In this document: piece after piece, positions 1 through 6,973 of the stretch | Numbering within the stretch: the first letter of the stretch is position 1 | Layout of the letters: each line of letters starts with the position of its first letter | NCBI GenBank assembly: GCA_021805545.1 | Contig: JAJZFB010000031.1 | Span: 1 to 64,000 of the forward strand | Length of the DNA: 64,000 bases | Reading direction: 5' to 3' | Source: Pseudomonadota bacterium | Lineage (GTDB): Bacteria; Pseudomonadota; Alphaproteobacteria; Acetobacterales; Acetobacteraceae | Position numbers and translations under genes: made by a program | The notes under the pieces: model-generated | Seen by the model: the letters and a program-made list of their open reading frames with translations, nothing else | Told to the model about the DNA's origin: nothing | The model's database searches: none

Positions 1-212
1 CCGTGCTTGCCGTCTCATTGGCGGTTAATTTCACGGTTGGCCTTGCAACAGTCTTCGCACCCAGCCTTAATCTCCTCAGCATCGGCTTTCCGCTACTCAT
101 CCTCACCGGCTTGTGGGTCATGCTGGCCAGCCTGCCGGCCATTGGCCCGGCCAGCGCGCATCTTATTGCCGTTTGTACACAGGCGCTCACCCTGCTCATG
201 CCCCATGGCTGA
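1..212 (+). CDS. fliR: Flagellar export protein FliR, C-terminal part
   Basis: Only the last 70 or so codons are inside the window; the frame is open to the left edge. FliR is a polytopic inner-membrane component of the flagellar type III export gate. The visible part has the conserved run AVNFTVGLA, then a strongly hydrophobic segment (LLSIGFPLLILTGLWVML) like the family's last membrane helices. The stop overlaps the flhB start by 8 bp, the classical fliR-flhB arrangement. The real start lies outside the window; the GTG at 3 is just an in-frame codon. Confidence 0.8.
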   Translation, partial: VLAVSLAVNFTVGLATVFAPSLNLLSIGFPLLILTGLWVMLASLPAIGPASAHLIAVCTQALTLLMPHG

Positions 213-1314
213 AAGTTCTGGCGATAAGCAACACGCCCCAACAGAGCGCCGCCTGCGCGAGGCCGCCGAGCGCGGCGATGTCGGCCGTTCCAGCGAGCTT
301 CCCAAAGCCGCCGCCATTGTAGCGCTCACCTTGGTCACACTCACCGCCACCGCTGGTATTGGCGGGCATATGCTCAACCTGTTCGCGGCCATGCTGGCCA
401 ATGCCGCCGCCGTAACGCCCCAAGCCGCCATGGGCTGGGCCCAACAACTCATCGCATTGCTTCTACCGCTGCTCTGTCTTGCCGCCTTCATCTCTCTCGC
501 CGCCAGCCTGGCCACGGGCGGGTTTATTTTCTCCCTGGGACTGCTCAAGCCAGATTTCTCCAAAATCATGCCGCAATCCGGGCTGGGGCAAGTCTTCTCG
601 CGCAGCGGCTTTGCGGAAACGGGCAAATCCCTGCTCAAATTCGCCGCCATTGGCGGGGCGGGGGCATTCACCATCTGGCTCCACCACAGCAGTTTCGCTG
701 CCCTGGCGGCCTTGCCCATCCCCACGCTTCAGCCTGTCATTGCCCTTACATTGCAAACCGTCACCGCCATCTGCCTGGTGCTGGCCGTGCTGGCCGGGGC
801 CGATGCCGGGCTGCAATTCTGGCTGCACCGGCACAAGCTCCGCATGTCAGACGCTGAAATGCGCGAAGAGATGAAAGACGTTGCCGGCAACCCGCACGTC
901 AAATCGCGCCAGCGTATGCTGGCCCGCAAAATGGCCCGCGCCCGGCAGATGAGCAAAATCCCCGAGGCTTCCGTCATCGTCACCAACCCCACCCATTATG
1001 CCTGTGCCATACGCTACCGCCGCGGGGCAGATAAAGCGCCGGTGCTGTTGGCCAAGGGTGTTGGGCTGATGGCCGAAGAGATCATCGCCAAAGGCCGGGG
1101 GCTGGGCATTCCCGTGGTGCAATCCCCTCCCTTGGCCCGCGCCATATACCGCCATGTAGAGCCGGGCGACCATGTTCCAGCTGCCCTCTACCGCGCCTGC
1201 GCCGAGGTTCTGGCCTATGTCTGGCGCATGCAACGCTGGCGCAGCCAAGGCGGCGAGCGGCCCAACCCGCCACCAGTACGCGAGGATGAAATCGAAATTT
1301 CACGCTGGACGTAA
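205..1314 (+). CDS. flhB: Flagellar export switch protein FlhB
   Basis: This 369-residue protein is the substrate-specificity switch of the flagellar type III secretion apparatus. It has the typical charged N-terminus (ERRLREAAERGDVGRS), four hydrophobic segments, and the cytoplasmic autocleavage motif NPTHYA within SVIVTNPTHYACAIRY near residue 260. The start at 205 was chosen because the family begins at this charged segment and because it overlaps the fliR stop; the longer open frame from position 7 is just fliR read in another frame. Length is normal for FlhB. It is the last flagellar gene here and is followed by a strong hairpin. Confidence 0.92.
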   Translation: MAESSGDKQHAPTERRLREAAERGDVGRSSELPKAAAIVALTLVTLTATAGIGGHMLNLFAAMLANAAAVTPQAAMGWAQQLIALLLPLLCLAAFISLAASLATGGFIFSLGLLKPDFSKIMPQSGLGQVFSRSGFAETGKSLLKFAAIGGAGAFTIWLHHSSFAALAALPIPTLQPVIALTLQTVTAICLVLAVLAGADAGLQFWLHRHKLRMSDAEMREEMKDVAGNPHVKSRQRMLARKMARARQMSKIPEASVIVTNPTHYACAIRYRRGADKAPVLLAKGVGLMAEEIIAKGRGLGIPVVQSPPLARAIYRHVEPGDHVPAALYRACAEVLAYVWRMQRWRSQGGERPNPPPVREDEIEISRWT

Positions 1315-1323
1315 AACAGAAGG

Positions 1324-1372
1324 CCAGTGTTCCGGTTCTGAAATCCGTTGGATTTCAGGACCGGAACACTGG
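1324..1372 (+). terminator. Long hairpin just after flhB
   Basis: Two 23-bp arms starting CCAGTGTTCCGG and ending CCGGAACACTGG flank a 3-base loop GTT, with one G-T wobble. It starts 10 bp after the flhB stop. The bases that follow are A-rich rather than a T run, so it may act as a transcript-stabilising hairpin or a member of the genome's palindromic repeat family rather than a standard intrinsic terminator. Confidence 0.5.
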
Positions 1373-1389
1373 AAAAATCAATAAGAAGT

Positions 1390-1440
1390 CGTAACAACTT
1401 GAGATGCGCACTACTTCATTGATTCAGAACCGGATTCAGA
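1390..1440 (+). repeat. Partial copy of dispersed intergenic repeat R1
   Basis: This stretch contains ACTTGAGATGCGC followed by TTCATTGATTCAGA. The first string recurs at about 27888 and, inverted, at about 35860; the TCATTGATT tail recurs at about 63885. The middle of the element found in the other copies is missing here. It is read as a degenerate member of the same repeat family. Confidence 0.45.
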
Positions 1441-1485
1441 TTTGTGAGCGGATCACAACGTGATCCGGTCTAAAATCATCCGGCT

Positions 1486-1840
1486 CTAAGCCCCCGCTTT
1501 CAAATCCGCCAGCCGGGTGCGCGCGGCAGCTATCATCGTGGCCATGTCGGCATGCACCTGAATCATCTGGGCAGCGGTATGAGTAACAAATTCCCAGGGG
1601 CCAGCCCCATGCGCGCACCATTCCTGAAAATTCCCTCCCGTCAGCACGGCGGAGCGCAAATTTCCCTGGTCCGTCGGCGTGCTGCCATAGGTATGCGGCG
1701 TGCCTAGCGCGCTGGAGTTAAAGCCCCCCGTAATGGCCTTGGCGCACGCAGCCGTCAGCACGCTCACCCGTACGGCGCGGGCGGCAGCCAGCTCCTGCGC
1801 CGCCGTCAACGCTGGCGCGGCGGCGGTTCCCATTCGCATC
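1486..1840 (-). pseudogene. Phage tail-fibre-like (DUF4376-type) C-terminal remnant
   Basis: About 115 codons on the minus strand encode a recognisable C-terminal domain of phage tail-associated DUF4376-like proteins: a helical AAR-rich lead-in, then [20 protein letters not shown], a tryptophan segment (EWCAHG) and an HTAAQMIQVHADM helix before the stop. The frame continues upstream only by running antisense through an ilvD fragment, so the N-terminal part of the original gene is gone. No other phage genes adjoin it. The domain call is from pattern recognition only. Confidence 0.5.
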
Positions 1841-1844
1841 CAAG

Positions 1845-2022
1845 CCGGTATTGGCCGAATTAATACGATCCCCACCGTGTTTGTCTCCGGCGGGCCGATG
1901 GAGGCCGGCAAGGTGGCGGTGAAAGGTGCCGTGCGGGCGCTGGACCTGGTGGATGCCATGGTGGTGGCCGCCGATGACAGCTATTCGGACGAAGAAGTAA
2001 AAGCCATCGAGCGTTCCGCGCG
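1845..2022 (+). pseudogene. ilvD: Internal fragment of dihydroxy-acid dehydratase gene ilvD
   Basis: The plus strand encodes [15 protein letters not shown], then [17 protein letters not shown] and a trailing IERSA. This matches the N-terminal third of IlvD, just before the conserved CPTCGSCSG iron-sulfur segment, which is absent. The fragment is about 60 codons long with no start or end of its own and is joined directly to unrelated sequence on both sides. It cannot be a functional branched-chain amino acid enzyme; a full ilvD is presumably elsewhere. Confidence 0.7.
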
Positions 2023-2101
2023 CAGTCTCCGCTTTCGCGCCAGACCAGTTCTCGCGCGAGGCACTCGACGCAGTAAACGCAAGCCTCGCACAAATCACAG
2101 G
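2023..2101 (+). pseudogene. Tail of an unidentified coding sequence
   Basis: In a different frame from the ilvD fragment, the plus strand reads [19 protein letters not shown] and stops at a TAA about 10 bp before the next gene's ATG. It looks like the true 3' end of a gene once upstream of the dehydrogenase, truncated by whatever event brought in the ilvD fragment. I do not recognise the family. Confidence 0.3.
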
Positions 2102-2110
2102 ATAAGCGCC

Positions 2111-2940
2111 ATGAAGCTCAATACATGCTCAGCCATTATCAGCGGCGGCGCGGGCGGCCTTGGCGGCGCGACTGCGCGCCGCCTGGTGGAGCTTGGTGCC
2201 GGCGTGGTTGTGTTCGAGCCGGAATTAGCGCGCGCGGCCGCGCTTGCTGCCGAGCTTGGCCCCCGTGCCGTAGCGGTCGCCGGTGACCACAATAACGAGG
2301 CGGATGTCAGGAGCGCGATCGCTGCGGCACAGAAGCTTGGCGTGTTCTCAATCAATGTTAATGCCGCAGGCGTGGCCATTGCCGCGCCCGCCACGGCAAC
2401 GGTAACGGTAACGGTAACGGTAACGGTAACGGTAACGGTAACGGTACGCCGCATGACATGGCAGTTTTCAACGCCATGATCGAGCTGCATCTGTTCGGCC
2501 CCTTCAACATGTCCCGCCTCTGTGCCGCCGCTTTCGCCGCCAACACACCGGATGAGGATGGGCAGCGCGGTGTCATCATCAACACCGCCTCCACCGCCGC
2601 CTGGGACGGGCAAGCCAAGCAAGCCGCCTACTCTGCTGCCAAGGCCGGCATCGCCGGTCTGACAACGGCGATGGCCCGAGACTTGGCTGAAATTGGCGTC
2701 CGGGCCTGCGCGATCGCCCCGGGTCCATTTTCCACGCCACGGCTGGAGCAAGCGCCGCAGGCGCTGAAGGATCATCTCACCAAAAACGTAGCGTTCCCCA
2801 AACGGCTCGGCCGCGCTTGGGAATATGCGTCCCTTGTCGAGGCGATTGTGAGAATCCCGTTCCTCAACGGCCAAACCATCCGGCTCGATGGCGCGCTTTC
2901 CACACCTCTTACCGATATGAGCGCGGCACCAGGAAGATAA
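2111..2940 (+). pseudogene. Type-10 hydroxyacyl-CoA dehydrogenase (SDR), frameshifted
   Basis: The two halves match short-chain dehydrogenases of the 17-beta-HSD type 10 group, which oxidise 3-hydroxyacyl-CoA with NAD. The N-terminal half (from ATG 2111) has the cofactor motif [10 protein letters not shown] and the NVNAAGVA segment. The C-terminal half (open in another frame through 2458) has IINTAS, the YSAAKAG catalytic Tyr-Lys pair, IAPGPFSTP and the ending IRLDG. The frames differ by one base around the GGTAAC tandem repeat at 2401-2442. The first frame dies at 2479. As it stands no full enzyme can be made unless the frameshift is a sequencing error. Confidence 0.75.
2401..2442 (+). repeat. 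(GGTAAC)7 hexanucleotide tandem repeat
   Basis: Seven perfect GGTAAC units, with degenerate partial units either side, sit inside the broken dehydrogenase gene at a surface loop between NAAGVA and the AVFN helix. Read in the downstream frame they encode Gly-Asn repeats; in the upstream frame they encode Thr-Val repeats. Confidence 0.95.
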
Positions 2941-3005
2941 GGGCAGGAAGAAGGCCGTTACCGGTCGCTTCTTCTGGTAAACGAAAGTAATCGACCGGGC
3001 CATTG

Positions 3006-3046
3006 CATGCCCGCGGCATTATAGTTTTGCCGCGGGCATGTTTTTT
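3006..3046 (+). terminator. Intrinsic terminator
   Basis: Perfect 13-bp arms CATGCCCGCGGCA and TGCCGCGGGCATG with a 9-base loop are followed directly by six T residues. It lies 65 bp after the broken dehydrogenase gene and terminates plus-strand transcription. Confidence 0.9.
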
Positions 3047-3101
3047 CTCCGGCTGCTACGCCTCATTTTCCCACGCGCCTAATGGCGCTGGAACAGATGA
3101 T

Positions 3102-3389
3102 TCAGGGGCCGCCAACATAAGATAAATTTCCATGAAACCAGTTCCAAGCAGCGCCGCTATGGCTACTGGCATTGGTTATGACTGCCTCTTTCTGTAATCC
3201 TTGAATTTCTGATTGCAACACCGTAATTTCATTCTGCATCTCAACGAGCGTAGCGGATTGGCCGGCGGGAACTTGTGAGCTGACGACGGCGGCGCTGGGC
3301 TGCTGGGCCGTATTCGGCGCGGCATGTGCCTGTGAAGCAAAGGCAACGAACGAAGCCGCAGCAGCGGCCAAAAAAGCATAATTCTTCAC
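3102..3389 (-). CDS. Small exported protein with a short coiled coil
   Basis: This 95-residue protein starts at GTG 3389, preceded by GAAAGGA at suitable spacing. Its N-terminus is a clear signal peptide (KNYAFLAAAAASFVAFASQA, cleavage likely after AHA). The mature part is Gln/Ala/Ser rich, followed by a heptad-like stretch with EMQNEITVLQSEI that could form a coiled coil. I recognise no family. It is monocistronic, faces away from the LysR gene, and is probably periplasmic or envelope-attached. Confidence 0.6.
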   Translation of the reverse strand: MKNYAFLAAAAASFVAFASQAHAAPNTAQQPSAAVVSSQVPAGQSATLVEMQNEITVLQSEIQGLQKEAVITNASSHSGAAWNWFHGNLSYVGGP

Positions 3390-3532
3390 GGTTAAGCATC
3401 CTTTCGGCCTCTTCCCCAGAGGCCAGAATATTACAATTTCAAGACACATATGGATCTAAAACTCGCGCAAACAGAAGTAAAATTCATTATATGTGGAGTT
3501 GAACAAAAAATATTTGTGGTATAAGCCGCTAT

Positions 3533-4429
3533 ATGGCGCCACCCATACGAAAATTCCGCAGCAGCAAAGGGAAGCAAGATTTGGACATAAACGCGGCCCG
3601 GACATTCTTGGAAATTGTCAGAACAGGCAGCTTTGTAAACGCCGCGGCGAATTTGCATTTAACTCAAACCGCAGTGAGCGCGCGCATCCGCGTGCTGGAG
3701 CAGGAGCTCAACCGCCCGCTCTTCATCCGCAGCAAAACAGGTGCGCAATTAACGCGCGAGGGATGGCAATTCCTCCGCTTCGCGACAACGCTGGTACAGG
3801 TATGGGACAGGGCCTGCCTGTCAGTCTCGCTTCCGCCGGGGCGCGAACTTGCCGTGACTGTAGGCGCGGAATTTAGCGTCTGGAACCCGTTGATGCGGGA
3901 CTGGCTGCTTTGGATGCGCGAATATTGCCCGGCAATCGCCCCAAATGTCCGCATCGACTCCGCGCCACGCCTCTTGGAGCAGGTGCAAAACGGCTCTCTG
4001 GACATTGCCGTTGTGTATGCCGCACAACAAAAGCAAGGCTTGGTCAACGATCTCCTCATCGACGAGAAGCTCGTTTTCGTCCGAAAGGCCGGGGAACAAG
4101 GCGGCATTGTCCCGGAAGCGCATGTGCGCGTGGATTGGGGCGAAGCCTTCGCGTCTAGCTATGAAGCCGCTTTTCCCGAGCTGGCCCATGCCGGCATCGC
4201 AATCAGCCATGGCCCCCTGGCCCTCGATTATATCGTATCCGCAGGCGGCAGCGGCTATTTTCGCATGAGCGTGGCACGGCCGCTAATCGCGCGGGGGCTT
4301 CTGGAATTAGTGCCGCACAGCCCGGTTTTTTCATACTCTGTCTATATGGTGCATTCATCTAAAGCCGATGAAGACGCCCTGGCGCAAATCCGCATGGGGT
4401 TGCGCCAGGCTGCCAGCTTGTCCGCCTAA
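3533..4429 (+). CDS. LysR-family transcriptional regulator
   Basis: The winged helix-turn-helix is at the N-terminus (FLEIVRTGSFVNAAANLHLT, then SARIRVLEQEL), followed by a periplasmic-binding-protein-like effector domain. Length (up to 298 residues) is normal. A TTG at 3581 with AGGGAAG in front would give 282 residues and starts right before the usual LysR N-terminus; it may be the true start. The gene is convergent with the efflux operon, ending 2 bp from it, so control of that operon is possible but not shown by position. Ligand unknown. Confidence 0.85.
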   Translation: MAPPIRKFRSSKGKQDLDINAARTFLEIVRTGSFVNAAANLHLTQTAVSARIRVLEQELNRPLFIRSKTGAQLTREGWQFLRFATTLVQVWDRACLSVSLPPGRELAVTVGAEFSVWNPLMRDWLLWMREYCPAIAPNVRIDSAPRLLEQVQNGSLDIAVVYAAQQKQGLVNDLLIDEKLVFVRKAGEQGGIVPEAHVRVDWGEAFASSYEAAFPELAHAGIAISHGPLALDYIVSAGGSGYFRMSVARPLIARGLLELVPHSPVFSYSVYMVHSSKADEDALAQIRMGLRQAASLSA

Positions 4430-4431
4430 CG

Positions 4432-5856
4432 TTAAGGCATCGCGGTGTTCCACCCGCCCCCCAGCGCCAGAAACACGTTTATCTGGCTTTCGGTAACATC
4501 CGTATCCGCCTTGGTCACGGCTAGCTGGGCGGCGGCCTGTTTTTGCTGCGCGGCCAGGGCTGTAAGCGCATCTATGCGCCCGCCAGCGTGCATCGCCGTT
4601 AAATCTGCCGCCACTTTCCCGGTTGCATCGCGCGTTGCCTTCAGGTCATTCAATTTATCCAACTGCGCGCCATAGGCGTTAAGGTCGCTTTGAGTTTCCA
4701 GCAGGGCTTTGAGCACTGTGCCGTCAAAAGCGGCCAGGCGCGCCTTGGTTTCAGCCTTCGCGGCGTCAATCCGCGCGCGCGTGGCACCCTGGTTGAGATT
4801 CCAGCTAATCATTGGCCCCACCGCAAACCGGTTTGTGGCCGCGGAGAAGGCGCTGGCCGTTGCGCCTGTCGAGCCAATCGAGGCACCAAGCCGGATGTCG
4901 GGATAAAGGGCGGCGGTCTGCACGCCGATGTCAGCGGTGGAAGCAGCCAATTCGCGCTCAGCCTCACGCACATCTGGGCGGCGGCGCAACAGGCTTGCAC
5001 CGTTACCTACGGGAATTGGCTGCACCAGGCGCAAGGGGCGGTGGCACGCAAGCCAGGCGGGATTGTAGGCTGCCGGCGGCTGGCCAAGAAGCGTGCTGAG
5101 GCGATAAGCCGCATTTAGTCGCGCCGCCTGAAGCGGTGCAAGTTGCGATTGCAGGATGCTTAACCGCTCTTGCTGTTCATCGGTATCGAACGCCACGGCG
5201 CGGCCATGGGCGCTGAGCAAATCCACATACGCCACCCGCCTCTGCTGCAAAGCTATAAGCTCTTGCAGCGCATCAATCTCGTTGCCATCATCGCAGATTT
5301 CAGCATAGGCGCGCGTGGTTTCGGCGGCCACATTCACGCGCACCAGGTCGCGCGCAGCAGCAGCGGCCTCGCTATTATCAGTGGCGGCTTCCACGGCGCG
5401 TCTTATACCGCCAAACAAGTCAAGATCGTAGCTTACAGAAATCCCGCTATTATATTCACCCTGCTGCGGCGCTGGCGTATCTTGCAAAACAGCCTGGGCG
5501 GAATCTTGCGCATACACAACGCCGCCATCAATCCCCGCATCAAGGCTCTGGCCATCGCGCGTTGCCCGAATCAGCGCATAAGTGCGTTCAAGATCGGCCT
5601 GTGCCACACGGATATTGGTGTTTCGTTGCAGCGCCAAGGGCACCAGCTTGTCCAGAGTCTGGGAGTCATAAAGATGCCACCAATTTCCAGGCGGGTTAGC
5701 GCTTTTGGCAATTTGCCCGCCGGCCGCAAAAGCGCCTTGTGCATCTGGGGCATTTATAATGGCCGATTTTGGCAGCTTATAGTCGGGCCCAACCGTGCAG
5801 CCGCAAAGCAGCAAGGCCAGCCCCACACCCGCGCCGCGCAAGTGGCTGCTTACCAC
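4432..5856 (-). CDS. Outer-membrane efflux lipoprotein (NodT/OprM type)
   Basis: This protein of about 474 residues is the outer-membrane channel of a tripartite exporter. The signal sequence ends in the lipobox LLCGC, followed by the hallmark TVGPDYK. Two repeated helical TolC-like halves follow, with the typical RRPDVREAERELAA motif near the middle. The GTG at 5856 lies 6 bases after AGGAG and is preferred to the TTG at 5862. It is the last gene of the four-gene efflux operon and overlaps the adaptor gene by a few bases. Confidence 0.88.
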   Translation of the reverse strand: MVSSHLRGAGVGLALLLCGCTVGPDYKLPKSAIINAPDAQGAFAAGGQIAKSANPPGNWWHLYDSQTLDKLVPLALQRNTNIRVAQADLERTYALIRATRDGQSLDAGIDGGVVYAQDSAQAVLQDTPAPQQGEYNSGISVSYDLDLFGGIRRAVEAATDNSEAAAAARDLVRVNVAAETTRAYAEICDDGNEIDALQELIALQQRRVAYVDLLSAHGRAVAFDTDEQQERLSILQSQLAPLQAARLNAAYRLSTLLGQPPAAYNPAWLACHRPLRLVQPIPVGNGASLLRRRPDVREAERELAASTADIGVQTAALYPDIRLGASIGSTGATASAFSAATNRFAVGPMISWNLNQGATRARIDAAKAETKARLAAFDGTVLKALLETQSDLNAYGAQLDKLNDLKATRDATGKVAADLTAMHAGGRIDALTALAAQQKQAAAQLAVTKADTDVTESQINVFLALGGGWNTAMP

Positions 5857-6749
5857 GGCCAACTCCTGCGCACCTTTGCGTCGCCGGGGCGCGGCTCAAT
5901 ATCAACCGTGGCGGTTGTCCCCGCAATGAGATTCAGATGCTCCGGTACGTGGTCGATGGCGATGCGCACCGGAATACGTTGCGCAAGGCGCACCCAGGTG
6001 AAAGCCGGGTTGATATTGGCAAGCGTGTCCCGCTTGTCGTCACGTTCACGGTCCACCACGCCCGCGGCTATACTCTCAACATGGCCTTGCAACGGCTCTG
6101 CCACGCCCATCAGCCATATCTGCGCCTTGTCTCCCACATGCACTGCGGTAATCTGGGTTTCTTCAAAATACCCTTCCACGCGCAATGTGCTGGTATCAAC
6201 CATGGCCATAACGCCATGGCCCGCATTAACGTAATCCCCAGGCTGAAGCGTCATGTTAGAGACAACGCCGCTAACCGGCGCGCGCAGCACCGTGCGGGTA
6301 AGATTGAGTTTTGCAATATCAAGCGCCGTTTGCGCCCGTGCCACGGCAAGTTTCAGCAATGCAACTTTCTCGGTGCCACGCTCGATGGTTTCCGTATCAA
6401 CCTCGGCCGAAAGGGCATGATTCCGTCTGTCCTCACGAATCGCCTGTGCCAGCGAGGTTTCCTCGCTTTGCAAATTTTCCTCGGCCTGGTCGCGGGCCAG
6501 CAAATAGCGCGCCTGGTCTATTTGCAGAAGCGGCTGGCCCTTCTTCACCGCCTCGTTATCCCGCACCTGCACGGCGGTTATCCAGCCGCTCACATCCGGC
6601 GCCACTTGCACAATATCGGCCTGCACTTTGCCATCGCGGGTTGTTGGTTCCACCTCATAACGAACCCACAGCCCGTACAGCGCCAGAAGCGCCAGGCCCA
6701 GCAGCAGCAGGCTTAAAAATATTTGGCGCAAATTCTCGAATAATGTCAT
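5850..6749 (-). CDS. HlyD/EmrA-type membrane fusion protein of efflux pump
   Basis: This 299-residue periplasmic adaptor has one N-terminal membrane anchor (LSLLLLGLALLALYGLWV), a biotinyl-lipoyl half motif (VQVAPDVSGWITAV), a helical hairpin, and the second half APVSGVV followed by LQPGDYV. Start ATG 6749 overlaps the stop of the DUF1656 gene by 4 bp (ATGA); longer upstream open frame is shadow. It resembles AaeA/EmrA adaptors that pair with FUSC or MFS exporters and should link the FUSC inner-membrane protein to the NodT-like channel. Confidence 0.88.
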   Translation of the reverse strand: MTLFENLRQIFLSLLLLGLALLALYGLWVRYEVEPTTRDGKVQADIVQVAPDVSGWITAVQVRDNEAVKKGQPLLQIDQARYLLARDQAEENLQSEETSLAQAIREDRRNHALSAEVDTETIERGTEKVALLKLAVARAQTALDIAKLNLTRTVLRAPVSGVVSNMTLQPGDYVNAGHGVMAMVDTSTLRVEGYFEETQITAVHVGDKAQIWLMGVAEPLQGHVESIAAGVVDRERDDKRDTLANINPAFTWVRLAQRIPVRIAIDHVPEHLNLIAGTTATVDIEPRPGDAKVRRSWPW

Positions 6750-6973
6750 CGGAATATCATCACAAGTGGCATGACCAAGGCGGCAAGCGTTGAAACGCTC
6801 CACCAGAGGAGAAAAAACAAGGCAACATCCAGCAGACCGGCCTGCCAGAGATAACGGTCCAGCGGCAGGCGTTGCAGCGCGGTCCGGGTAATATAGGCGA
6901 GTATCCCACCCAAAATCGCCCACACAAGCGCGGCCGGCATATACACGCCAAAGATATTAAGCTCGTCGATCAC
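6746..6973 (-). CDS. DUF1656 small membrane protein (AaeX-like)
   Basis: This 75-residue protein has two hydrophobic helices, starts MIDELNIFGVYMP and carries the typical TRTALQRLPLDRYLW stretch between them. Proteins of this family are encoded between FUSC exporters and HlyD-type adaptors, exactly as here, with ATGA overlaps on both sides (6746-6749 and 6970-6973). Function is unknown; a small accessory subunit of the pump is the usual inference. Confidence 0.85.
   Translation of the reverse strand: MIDELNIFGVYMPAALVWAILGGILAYITRTALQRLPLDRYLWQAGLLDVALFFLLWWSVSTLAALVMPLVMIFR

Noticed and set aside
2401-2442. Hexanucleotide tract as a phase-variation switch
   Set aside because: A 6-bp unit keeps the reading frame on gain or loss, so slippage by whole units cannot toggle the gene.
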